A DNA stretch of 39,240 nucleotides from Patescibacteria group bacterium (GCA_015485695.1 WFTB01000026.1:1-39240); one strand, 5' to 3'; shown: positions 18,780 through 27,654, numbered from the stretch's first letter. The notes: generated by a model from the letters alone, not told the origin. Translations and numbers: made by a program.

Positions 18780-18808
18780 ATTCTAGACAAAAATAGAAGC
18801 ATAGTCAA
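18780..18808 (-). promoter_or_regulatory. Sigma70-like promoter for the LysW-like gene
   Basis: On the - strand: TTGACT - 17 bp - TAGAAT, about 54 bp upstream of the start codon. Confidence 0.6.
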
Positions 18809-18847
18809 TTGCTAAAATACGTTTTATCTATCAGATAATAAAACACT

Positions 18848-19753
18848 ATGGAATCAGATTTTACACCGCTTGAACAATATGATTCGCTTGCTAGACGGCT
18901 CGGACTTGAAAAGCTGTTTATCAAGCGCGAAGATCTCAATCCTTCAGGCTCGCATAAAGACAGGGGAGTGTGGGGAATGATGCTCGGGCACATGGATGAA
19001 GGTGTCTCAAATTTCGTTATTTCTTCGTCCGGAAATTCGGCAATATCCGCTGCGTATTTTATGCAAAAATCGCAAAACAACGAAAATAACAAATTATACA
19101 TATACATCTCCCCGAGGATGTCGAATGAAAAGCGCGAACGACTTGATGAAATAGTCAATGACAATCCCAATATTGAAGTACGTTTGTCGGAACGGGCGAA
19201 AAGCGATGCATTTGCATTTGCAAAGGAGAGTGGTTTCCGGTTGTTGCGCGCGTCGGTCGATGACAGAGCGCTAATCGGTTATGGTGACTTGGCTCGCGAG
19301 ATAAACAATCAGATTGATGGCGACTTATCATATCACATATTCATCCCAACATCATCGGGGACTACGGCTCTGGGGCTTTACAAGAGTTTTAAGACTGACA
19401 ATATTGGGCAAACACGCGAAATATCGATACACATAGCGCAATCAGTGGCGTGTAATGTAATCGCAAAAAAATTTGATTCCGATTTTACTCCGTCAGACAC
19501 GTCGTTGGCGTCCGCCATAGTGGATACGATAGGGCATCGCAAAAAAGAAGTAATCGAGGCGGTGAAAGATTCAAACGGATTCGGATGGGTAATAAGCGAT
19601 GACGACCTCATAAAAGCCAGAGAGCTTCTGGAATCCTATACGGATATTTGCGACGCAGGGTGGGACTCTCTCTTGTCGTTGGCGAGTCTTATGAAAGCCA
19701 TGAAGACAAGAAACGACATAAAAAACGCCATATTGATATTTACCGGCAAATAA
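18848..19753 (+). CDS. Fold-type II PLP-dependent enzyme (short threonine synthase/cysteine synthase-like)
   Basis: 'LFIKREDLNPSGSHKDRG' (PLP lysine), 'SSSGNSAISAA', 'IPTSSGTTALGLY'; only 301 aa. Confidence 0.82.
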   Translation: MESDFTPLEQYDSLARRLGLEKLFIKREDLNPSGSHKDRGVWGMMLGHMDEGVSNFVISSSGNSAISAAYFMQKSQNNENNKLYIYISPRMSNEKRERLDEIVNDNPNIEVRLSERAKSDAFAFAKESGFRLLRASVDDRALIGYGDLAREINNQIDGDLSYHIFIPTSSGTTALGLYKSFKTDNIGQTREISIHIAQSVACNVIAKKFDSDFTPSDTSLASAIVDTIGHRKKEVIEAVKDSNGFGWVISDDDLIKARELLESYTDICDAGWDSLLSLASLMKAMKTRNDIKNAILIFTGK

Positions 19754-19754
19754 A

Positions 19755-20942
19755 ATGCAATTTTTTGTAACAAACAACATAGAACGCGTGTCCGGAATGA
19801 ATTTTGAAAACCATCCGAATTTGCGTATAATCTCAAACAACTCTCCATTGGCGGAAGTCTTGCTTGAGAAATATCCGGACAGGATCATATTAAACACGGA
19901 TGATGAGTTTTTGAGCACCCTGGATTTGATGAAAAAATTCTCCGATAAGATAGATTCTGGATCCAAAATAGCGGTATTCAAAAACACAATTCATATTCAA
20001 CGTTTTTGCGAACAAAACGGATGGATTAATGTTCATGCCGACGCGGAAATCGGGAAAATGCTCGAAGACAAAGTGAGTCAACACTCTTGGCTCGTCGACA
20101 ACGACTTTGGTTCCGTGATTCCGAAAACATATACCGGTTTCGTTGAGTCTTTTGAATTTGAAGACTTGGGCGAGCGACTTGGCTTGCCGTTTATATTGCA
20201 ATACAATTCCGGGCATACGGGCTCAGGGACAAAATTAATATCGAATTCCGATGATTGGAGCATGGAATTGAGAAAATTTCCAAAACGAGATGTTAAAATA
20301 TCACGATTTATTGAAGGTGATACATATACGATAAACGCGTGCGCGATGGGCGATAAAATTCAATGCGGAAAAACAAGTCTGCAAATTACCGGGATTCCCG
20401 ATTTGACTGATAATCCTTTCTCGACAGTCGGCAATGTCTGGGGTGAGGATTCTTATTGGGTTCACGATAAGATAAAAAATATGGCTCAAGAAATCGGAAA
20501 AGCCATGATATCCATCGGTTGGAAAGGTTTGTTCGGCATAGACGTAATCAAAGAATCGAAAACCGGAAAGTTGTTTCTTATAGAAATAAACGCTCGACAA
20601 ACAGCGTCCGCCAGCTTTGAAAATCGTCTTGCCAATTTACAAAAAGCGTCCGGTCCTCTCGATTGGTTAATGCGCTCCTTGTTTGACTCCGATTGCGATT
20701 TTCCCGTGGGTGAGACTTATTATAACGCCTCTCAGTTATCGGTAAGAAAAAAATCCGGAAAATTCCACGAAAAGTACGGCGATTTTGACAAGGTTGGGGA
20801 GTGGGACGACGAACTCGGCGCATTCGAAGAAACCCCTACATTTAGTCTTCCACCTCAATCAAACAAGGTATTTGTAATACCGAAGGCAACTGCTTCAGAA
20901 ATTATTCGTATACAATCTCGAAAGCCTTTGATTTGGCATTGA
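19755..20942 (+). CDS. ATP-grasp ligase
   Basis: 'LPFILQYNSGHTGSGTKLI', 'FIEGDTYTINACAMGD', 'GLFGIDVIKESKTGKLFLIEINARQTAS'; 1 nt downstream of the PLP gene. Confidence 0.85.
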   Translation: MQFFVTNNIERVSGMNFENHPNLRIISNNSPLAEVLLEKYPDRIILNTDDEFLSTLDLMKKFSDKIDSGSKIAVFKNTIHIQRFCEQNGWINVHADAEIGKMLEDKVSQHSWLVDNDFGSVIPKTYTGFVESFEFEDLGERLGLPFILQYNSGHTGSGTKLISNSDDWSMELRKFPKRDVKISRFIEGDTYTINACAMGDKIQCGKTSLQITGIPDLTDNPFSTVGNVWGEDSYWVHDKIKNMAQEIGKAMISIGWKGLFGIDVIKESKTGKLFLIEINARQTASASFENRLANLQKASGPLDWLMRSLFDSDCDFPVGETYYNASQLSVRKKSGKFHEKYGDFDKVGEWDDELGAFEETPTFSLPPQSNKVFVIPKATASEIIRIQSRKPLIWH

Positions 20943-21014
20943 TGGCGATAAAAACGTGTTTTTTCTCGGTTTTTTTGAAAAAAGCCGATTATATGCTACA
21001 CTGATAAACGCCTT

Positions 21015-21752
21015 ATGGATGAATTATTGTCAAAAAACGGCATTGAAACGATAGACAAATATGCCAATCTGCCGATAGGTGAGCGCGCAATTCGTTGCCC
21101 ATACTACAAGAACTCGACGCTGGCAAGGGCATTGTCGGTTTATTCCGGAAAAGGGTCACCGCAAGAAATAGTAGACGAAGTATCTGAACTGTCCCATAAA
21201 GAACGAATCGATTTTTCTTCATGCTCCGACAGTCAGGTTCGGGATTTTTTGATTGAACACGGAATCGGTATTGACTGTTCCGGGTTTGTCAGCAATGTGT
21301 TAAACGATATAAACCCCGAAATCATACGCGGTATACAGCTGGACAAAGCGCGCAAAAATCCAATCATGAACTGGTATGTTAATCGGTTTCGAAAAATATC
21401 AAACATATCCGTTAAAACTTTGACATCCGATAAAAACGCGCATGAAATAAAAAGCCTTCACGATATAAGGCCGGCGGATATGATAGAAACCAGAAACGGA
21501 CAGCATGTTTTGTTGGTATTTCGTGTTGTTATGGCTGAAGATTATGTGAGAGAAATCGAATACGCTCACTCTACGATGTACTACGGAAAAGAAAACGGAG
21601 TCAGAAAGGGGACTATCAAAATAACTCAAAAAGACAAAGACTTGGGAAATCAAGAATGGACGGAAGTTGACGATAATACGGGAGTGAATTATACCCACGA
21701 AGGTTATCTTGATGGCGGGAGAGTTTTCCGGTTAAGATATTTTACTAATTGA
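21015..21752 (+). CDS. NlpC/P60-like cysteine peptidase/amidase without signal peptide
   Basis: 'GIGIDCSGFVSNVL' Cys motif, 'ETRNGQHVLLVFRVV' His motif, 'YAHSTM'; no hydrophobic N-terminus. Confidence 0.65.
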   Translation: MDELLSKNGIETIDKYANLPIGERAIRCPYYKNSTLARALSVYSGKGSPQEIVDEVSELSHKERIDFSSCSDSQVRDFLIEHGIGIDCSGFVSNVLNDINPEIIRGIQLDKARKNPIMNWYVNRFRKISNISVKTLTSDKNAHEIKSLHDIRPADMIETRNGQHVLLVFRVVMAEDYVREIEYAHSTMYYGKENGVRKGTIKITQKDKDLGNQEWTEVDDNTGVNYTHEGYLDGGRVFRLRYFTN

Positions 21753-21756
21753 TTAC

Positions 21757-22869
21757 ATGACTGAAATAATCTCACAAAGCTTATTATTCCTCGTGGCAAG
21801 CGCGTTTCTCGGTTTTGTTTTGGCGAACCCTCTTATTGAGGTTTTAAAGTCTCTGGGAATAACTCGCAGAGGGGAATACGACGACACGACCATAATCGAA
21901 GGAAGAGTGGGCAAGGTCGGAACCCCGATAATGGGTGGCGCTTTGGTTATAATGGTTGTCGCTATAATAACAATATTGTTTAACTGGGACAGGAGGTTTA
22001 CATGGGTACCAATGGGAGTCATGGCTCTATCCGCTCTTTTGGGGGGAGCTGATGATTTGTTGAACATATTCGGGCACATACGTCGTATTCGAAAAATAGA
22101 TCACATAAAACGTTTGTCTCGAGTTCACAAACACGCATACATGCGCGCGTGGTTTAAATTGCAAATTCCGTGGACAAGAATCAAACGTTTCTTTCTGTTC
22201 ATAGGTTCAAGACCCGGAAAAGGAATACAAGTCCATGAAAAGTTGTTTTTTCAACTTGTGGCGGGCGCAATAACGGCCTGGTGGTTGTTTGTGAAACTTG
22301 GTCCCGAATGGGAGAGGATGTGGATTCCATTTGTCGGGGAGGTCGCTATAGGCTGGTTGCTGATTCCGCTTATCATATTGGTTGTCATGGCTACGGCAAA
22401 TGCGGTTAATTTTGCCGACGGCTTAGACGGATTGGCGGGCGGAACGCTCATAACATCGTTCGGCGGATTGATGATTGTTGCTTGGTTGCAAGGTAATATT
22501 TATTTTGCGGTAATGAACGCAACGGTAATAGGCGCTCTTCTTGCTTATACTTATTTCAATGTTAAGCCTGCGCAGTTTGAGATGGGGGATATCGGCTCTC
22601 TGGGTCTCGGGGCATTGCTTGCCGTAATGCTGATAGCTCAAAACAGAATTTTATTACTTCCTTTTTTCGGATTTATTTTTTTTCTTGAGCTCGGGTCCGT
22701 TATTTTGCAACTTTTTTGGAGACATTTTTTCGGTAGGCGCCTATTTAAGATGTCTCCATTGCACCATCACTTGGAAATAAAAGGTTGGTTGGAAGAAAGA
22801 ATAGTTCAGCGTTTTTGGATTCTGAACGCAATAGCGGTATTTATAGGGATCTGGCTTTCCGTGCATTAA
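21757..22869 (+). CDS. mraY: Phospho-N-acetylmuramoyl-pentapeptide transferase
   Basis: 'GRVGKVGTPIMGGALVI', 'NAVNFADGLDGLAGG', 'EMGDIGSLGLGALLA', 'FKMSPLHHHLEIKGWLEERIVQRFWI'. Confidence 0.96.
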   Translation: MTEIISQSLLFLVASAFLGFVLANPLIEVLKSLGITRRGEYDDTTIIEGRVGKVGTPIMGGALVIMVVAIITILFNWDRRFTWVPMGVMALSALLGGADDLLNIFGHIRRIRKIDHIKRLSRVHKHAYMRAWFKLQIPWTRIKRFFLFIGSRPGKGIQVHEKLFFQLVAGAITAWWLFVKLGPEWERMWIPFVGEVAIGWLLIPLIILVVMATANAVNFADGLDGLAGGTLITSFGGLMIVAWLQGNIYFAVMNATVIGALLAYTYFNVKPAQFEMGDIGSLGLGALLAVMLIAQNRILLLPFFGFIFFLELGSVILQLFWRHFFGRRLFKMSPLHHHLEIKGWLEERIVQRFWILNAIAVFIGIWLSVH

Positions 22870-22914
22870 AATCAAGCCACGACAGCGAGCTTTGAATAAT
22901 CCGATGTTTTACAG

Positions 22915-22941
22915 GTTCGAGCGTCTTCGCGCGAACTTTTT
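22915..22941 (+). terminator. Intrinsic terminator after mraY
   Basis: GTTCG-A-GCG tctt CGC-G-CGAAC followed by TTTTT. Confidence 0.7.
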
Positions 22942-23092
22942 GATACCTTGCGAATACCGCAGAAAAGATCAATAAACCGATAGTAAACCTTGCAAAAGAT
23001 TAGATTAAATATCCTAAGATAAAAAAACATATTAACTGGATTCAAACTTACTGAATTACTCCAACGCGAAGTCGGAACGTTACTGCATGGGA

Positions 23093-23120
23093 TTGACCAA
23101 AATTTCAGAATTGTTATGAT
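23093..23120 (+). promoter_or_regulatory. Sigma70-like promoter for serS
   Basis: TTGACC - 16 bp - TATGAT, 42 bp upstream of the serS ATG. Confidence 0.55.
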
Positions 23121-23162
23121 TACACAGATGAATAATCTTTAGTCGTTTTAAATTGAAAACTT

Positions 23163-24485
23163 ATGGTGGATATAACGTTTATCAGAGAAAATCCGGACGC
23201 GGTTCAAAAGGCCGCGAATGAAAAGGGGATTGGTATCGACATTTCAGAACTTCTTTCGATTGATGAAAAGAGGCGATCGATCCAACAAGAAGTGGATTCT
23301 TATCGCGAGGAACGAAACAGGGTGTCGGACGAGATAGCGAAAGAGACGGACCCGGAAAAGCGCGCTAGTCTTATATCGAGAATGAAACAAAAAAAAGAAG
23401 AAGGAAAGAAACTGGAAGACAAATATTCAGAAATCGAGAAAAAGTTCAACGAATTGATGCTCAAGGTCCCAACGGTGCACGCCGAAGACACTCCGATAGG
23501 GGAGGGGGAATCGGCTAACACCGAGGTTTACAGGTCGCAAGACCCTCCAACGTTTGATTTTGAACCGAAAAGCCACATTGAGCTTGGTGAGAGCTTGGAT
23601 ATAATCGATTTCGAAAAAGGAGCGGATGTTGCCGGGTACAGAGGTTATTATTTGAAAAACGAAGCCGTAATGTTGCAGATGGGATTCTTGATGTATGCGT
23701 TGCAAAAGGCGATAAGCAAAGGATACGCGCCGATGATACCTCCCACGCTTGTCAGAGAATTCGCTCTTAAGGGGAGCGGATATTTTGCGGGCGACACATA
23801 CAATCCGGACGTTGACGAAATATATAAAATCGCGAATGATGAAAAATTGGCTGACGGAACGACGAAAAAAGAAGATAAGTTTTTGGTCGGGACGGCTGAA
23901 CCGTCTATACTCGCTTATTATTCAAACAAAGTTCTGGATGAAAAGGATTTACCTTTGCGCATTTGCGGTTTTTCTCAGTGTTATCGCAGTGAAATCGGGA
24001 GTTACGGAAAAGACACAAAGGGGATATTTCGCGTGCACGAATTTATGAAAGTCGAACTTGTGAGCATTTGCAAGGCAGACATAGAAACCTCTGACGCAGA
24101 GCACATGGAAATGCTGGATTTGTCAAAAGAGCTTCATGAAGATTTGGGACTGCCGTATCATGTGTTGAGAATAGGTTCGGGTGACATGTCCGCCGGAAAA
24201 TACAAAATGTTTGACTTGGAAGCGTGGATACCGAGTCGGAATAATTGGGGGGAGACGGGGTCCGCTTCGAATTTTCTAGACTGGCAATCAAGACGACTTA
24301 ATGCGCGTTATAAGACACCTGAAGGCGAGACTAAATATGTATACATGCTGAACGACACTGCTCTTCCGTCTCCCAGGATTCTAATCTCGATATTGGAAAA
24401 CTACCAACAAAAAGACGGGTCGGTGAAAGTGCCGGACGTACTTGTGCCATTTACAGGATTTGAAACAATCGAGCCGAAATCATAA
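23163..24485 (+). CDS. serS: Seryl-tRNA synthetase
   Basis: N-terminal coiled coil; 'GTAEPSILAYYSNKVL', 'CYRSEIGSYGKDTKGIFRVHEFMKVEL', class II motif 3 'NDTALPSPRILISILENYQ'. Confidence 0.97.
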   Translation: MVDITFIRENPDAVQKAANEKGIGIDISELLSIDEKRRSIQQEVDSYREERNRVSDEIAKETDPEKRASLISRMKQKKEEGKKLEDKYSEIEKKFNELMLKVPTVHAEDTPIGEGESANTEVYRSQDPPTFDFEPKSHIELGESLDIIDFEKGADVAGYRGYYLKNEAVMLQMGFLMYALQKAISKGYAPMIPPTLVREFALKGSGYFAGDTYNPDVDEIYKIANDEKLADGTTKKEDKFLVGTAEPSILAYYSNKVLDEKDLPLRICGFSQCYRSEIGSYGKDTKGIFRVHEFMKVELVSICKADIETSDAEHMEMLDLSKELHEDLGLPYHVLRIGSGDMSAGKYKMFDLEAWIPSRNNWGETGSASNFLDWQSRRLNARYKTPEGETKYVYMLNDTALPSPRILISILENYQQKDGSVKVPDVLVPFTGFETIEPKS

Positions 24486-24593
24486 ACTCGCATCGAGTTT
24501 TGAATGACGAAAGCTTTTCTTTTCTGATGGGAAAAGATCCAATTTTTTGCCATGGAGGGCTTTTTAAACAGTTTCTTAAACTTTAACTTCTTT

Positions 24594-25301
24594 ATGTCTA
24601 CACTTTCCAAACCAGATATTCTAAAGCACATCGAACATGGCAATATAATAATTAATCCGTACAACGAAAATAACTTACAAAACGCGAGTTATGATGTTCG
24701 ATTGGGGAAATATTTCTACCGTCAATATACCATGAGCCACACGCAGACGCTTAATCCGTTTCACGAGAAGTCATTACGTAAGATGTATCGTGACGTAGAA
24801 GAGGGAATACCGGTGAGCAAACTCAAATCAGAAAAAAATCCGTTTCACAATCTTGATAATGACGACTTGGTTATTTTGGTCGCTCCAAACGAAACAATAC
24901 TAGCTCATACGGTTGAATTCATAGGGGGGAGAAACGGTGTGCCGGATAAAAATCTTGGCGCTGTAGCAACAGAAATGCGAGCCAGAAGTTCTATCGGCAG
25001 GATCGGTATCGCGGTTTGTAAATGCGCCGGTTGGATTGATATCGGATACATAAATCGAGTCACAATGGAAATCACAAACTTTAGCACAAGTATAATACCG
25101 CTCGTGGTCGGCATGCGTATCGCCCAAATTATTTTTCACGAAACCACACCGACAAAAGAAGAAGACACGTATTACAACGGGGGCAAATATCAGACAACCG
25201 GAGATTTTAATGAACTGAAGAAATCATGGAAGCCCGAAATGATGCTTCCAAAGTTGTATATTGACTCAGATCTCGGGCATTTTAAAGAATATTATTCGTA
25301 G
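24594..25301 (+). CDS. dCTP deaminase/dUTPase family protein
   Basis: 'ASYDVRLGKYFYR', 'MRARSSIGRIGIAV', 'AGWIDIGYINRVTMEI'; start trimmed to MSTLSKPDILKHIE. Confidence 0.82.
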   Translation: MSTLSKPDILKHIEHGNIIINPYNENNLQNASYDVRLGKYFYRQYTMSHTQTLNPFHEKSLRKMYRDVEEGIPVSKLKSEKNPFHNLDNDDLVILVAPNETILAHTVEFIGGRNGVPDKNLGAVATEMRARSSIGRIGIAVCKCAGWIDIGYINRVTMEITNFSTSIIPLVVGMRIAQIIFHETTPTKEEDTYYNGGKYQTTGDFNELKKSWKPEMMLPKLYIDSDLGHFKEYYS

Positions 25302-25303
25302 AG

Positions 25304-26149
25304 ATGCCAAAAAAGGACTATTCCAGAAAGAAGTTCACTCATCCTTTGCGACAACGAAAAAAAAGACCGGCTTTAATCGGCCCGTCTTTGAAGAAACATT
25401 TGATTCGTCTTGTGTTTGCGGGAGGTGCAATCGGAGTGCTTTGGGTCACTCTGTTTTCCCCGTGGTTGAAAGTAAAAAATATAGTAATTGAGGGAAATCT
25501 GAGATCCGATGCATACACAACAGCTTGGCGATGGCTGGGTCGCGAATCCATGAGAAAACTATACGGAAAATTCTCGGGAAATCATATTTTTTTCATACGA
25601 ACAAAAGAATTGGAAAACGCTCTCATGGAAGATGAACTAATAGATTCCGTTGTTATTGAAAAAAAATTCCCATCAAGCCTGGTTATTGGAATAGAAGAAA
25701 GAACGGCGTCGTTTACGTATGTTCTCGACGGGGTTAGATACATATTGGATTCTCGCGGGAGTTTGTTGGAAGTGACGGAAAAACCGATTGAAAAGAACGA
25801 CGCTTATTCGAGCTTGCCGATTGTGTACGGGACATCAACGTCACCCATGATTGTAAATAACGAAAGTTCGTTTACCCCTCAATTGACGAAATTTATAAAG
25901 CGATTGAGTGTTGAATTTTCGAAATTTTTTGAAAATTTGGCGATTGTACGATTCGCGATAGGGGACAACGGCAATACGATAACCGCGATGACATCGGAAG
26001 GTTGGTACGCTCTCTTGGATCCGACAACGGACATTATGGTCCAATTATCCAATCTATCACGCGTATACAAAGAGGTAGTAAGCGAATCCCGCAAAAAAAG
26101 GTTGGAGTACATAGACGTGCGTATAGAAAATTACGCTTATTACAAATAG
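25304..26149 (+). CDS. FtsQ/DivIB-like cell division protein (POTRA domain)
   Basis: Basic N-term, one TM, 'SPWLKVKNIVIEGNLRSDAYTTAWRWLG', 'DELIDSVVIEKKFPSSLVIGIEERTASFTYVLDGVRYILDSRG'. Confidence 0.82.
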   Translation: MPKKDYSRKKFTHPLRQRKKRPALIGPSLKKHLIRLVFAGGAIGVLWVTLFSPWLKVKNIVIEGNLRSDAYTTAWRWLGRESMRKLYGKFSGNHIFFIRTKELENALMEDELIDSVVIEKKFPSSLVIGIEERTASFTYVLDGVRYILDSRGSLLEVTEKPIEKNDAYSSLPIVYGTSTSPMIVNNESSFTPQLTKFIKRLSVEFSKFFENLAIVRFAIGDNGNTITAMTSEGWYALLDPTTDIMVQLSNLSRVYKEVVSESRKKRLEYIDVRIENYAYYK

Positions 26150-26288
26150 AGCGGGGGAGTTAATAAATTGTTTTCGGGTCGTCCCCCATCAATACCGGAT
26201 TTTTCGCACCGGACTTGCGTCGAACGCGCTCGTTTTCGACGAATCTAAATATGAACCCAAAAATTTTAAAAGTTTTATAAAGTGTTTC

Positions 26289-26319
26289 TTTCGCTGAAAA
26301 AGCCAGCGAGAATTTTTTT
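26289..26319 (+). terminator. Hairpin plus T-tract, candidate intrinsic terminator
   Basis: TCGCTG aaaaagc CAGCGA then GAATTTTTTT. Confidence 0.5.
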
Positions 26320-26374
26320 AAAAAATATTTTTATCTAACGCGCTTACCATTGTCCCGAGTCTATATATAATCGA

Positions 26375-26390
26375 AATTTTAATTAAAATT
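26375..26390. repeat. Perfect 16-bp AT palindrome
   Basis: AATTTTAATTAAAATT equals its own reverse complement. Confidence 0.8.
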
Positions 26391-26440
26391 CCTTGTTCGA
26401 AAGGTTGATTTTATCGATATTTGACATAAGTACATAAGAT

Positions 26441-26482
26441 ATAGTAAACTGAGTATAATATCTCTTACACTCAATTTACTAT
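26441..26482. repeat. Long inverted repeat upstream of Xer-type recombinase gene
   Basis: ATAGTAAACTGAGT (26441-26454) / ACTCAATTTACTAT (26469-26482), 14-bp arms with one mismatch, 14-nt spacer with further partial symmetry. Confidence 0.8.
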
Positions 26483-26488
26483 GCGATA

Positions 26489-26520
26489 TGTTCAATTGTG
26501 TTCAATCTTTAGTGTTCAAC
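26489..26520 (+). repeat. Three direct repeats TGTTCAA(T/C)
   Basis: TGTTCAAT at 26489 and 26499, TGTTCAAC at 26513. Confidence 0.75.
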
Positions 26521-26630
26521 CGGTAAACCCAAATTTGAAAACAAAATAAATCGTATTTGAGTAAGACAAGCGATACAACACTTGCCCATCGCTGACAAAA
26601 AATATTTTTAAAAAATTATTCAACAAAACC

Positions 26631-27608
26631 ATGCCGATTGATTCAAAATCCGAACAACATGATTATTTACCGTTATTGGATGATTATTTATTGCATTTGC
26701 AATCAAATAATTACTCTGACAAAACCATATACAACTACGAAAGAGATTTGACCGTGTTTGAAGAGTTTTTAAGACTTGAAGTTCGCACTCCCCTGTTTTC
26801 CGCTTCTAAACGCACAATTCAGGAATATAAGGCATATTTGTCATCCAAGGACAGGAAAACCCCACTGACGGGCGCTGAAGGGCTTAAAAAGCTCAATTCT
26901 TACAGTATAAACCGAATGCTATCGGCACTTCGGTCTTATTTGACTTTTTTGGTCGATTCCGACTACAAAACTCCGATTACGCCCGAAATGGTAAAACTTA
27001 TAAAAAACGACAAAAAACATCCACGAGTCGCCGAACTGGAAGATTTGATAATGCTTATCGAATCTCCGAGCAAGTTCGAAAAAAACAAAAAAATAGCCCT
27101 TCGAAACAGGGCGATGCTTGAGGTATTGTTTTCGACCGGAATGCGAATATCTGAACTCGTAAACATAAAAAGATCGCAAATCGACGATACGGGAAAAATA
27201 TTCATCACCGGCAAAGGCAAAAAACAAAGATTCGTGTATTTGACAAATCGAGCCAGGGCTCACATAGATGCATATCTTAAAACTCGGACAGACATGTCCG
27301 AATACCTTTTCGTTCCCTATCGCGGATCCAATTCAGGCTCACTGAAACGTAAAATATCGACAAACTATCTCCAAATGAAAATAAAACAATACAGAGAAAT
27401 TCTGCGAATCAATGTTCCGACATCCGCTCACTCTCTACGCCACGGATTCGCCACTTATCTCGCTGAAAGTGGAGCCAATCCCGCGGCGATTCAAATACTT
27501 CTCGGACACGAATCATTGGAGACGACAACTCGTTATGTGCACGCTTCCGACCGTTACGCCGAAAAATCTCACAAAAAATTTCACCCGTTAAACGAAAAAA
27601 CCGATTAA
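26631..27608 (+). CDS. Tyrosine recombinase, XerC/XerD-like
   Basis: N-term SAM-like 'YLLHLQSNNYSDKTIYNYERDL'; catalytic 'STGMRISELVNI', 'HSLRHGFATYLAESGANPAAIQILLGHESLETTTRYVH'. Confidence 0.95.
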   Translation: MPIDSKSEQHDYLPLLDDYLLHLQSNNYSDKTIYNYERDLTVFEEFLRLEVRTPLFSASKRTIQEYKAYLSSKDRKTPLTGAEGLKKLNSYSINRMLSALRSYLTFLVDSDYKTPITPEMVKLIKNDKKHPRVAELEDLIMLIESPSKFEKNKKIALRNRAMLEVLFSTGMRISELVNIKRSQIDDTGKIFITGKGKKQRFVYLTNRARAHIDAYLKTRTDMSEYLFVPYRGSNSGSLKRKISTNYLQMKIKQYREILRINVPTSAHSLRHGFATYLAESGANPAAIQILLGHESLETTTRYVHASDRYAEKSHKKFHPLNEKTD

Positions 27609-27654
27609 AAACAGAACCAATGCACGAGAATCATCAAAGGTTGAAGCGTGGTTC

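Noticed and set aside
22942-23162. T-box riboswitch or other aminoacylation sensor upstream of serS
   Set aside because: No T-box core sequence or specifier/antiterminator arrangement visible; a simple promoter explains the region.
26423-26450. Canonical 28-bp dif site (GACATAAG...TATAGTAAACT resembles parts of known dif arms)
   Set aside because: Only one arm half-matches the consensus and the other arm does not; not enough to call dif.
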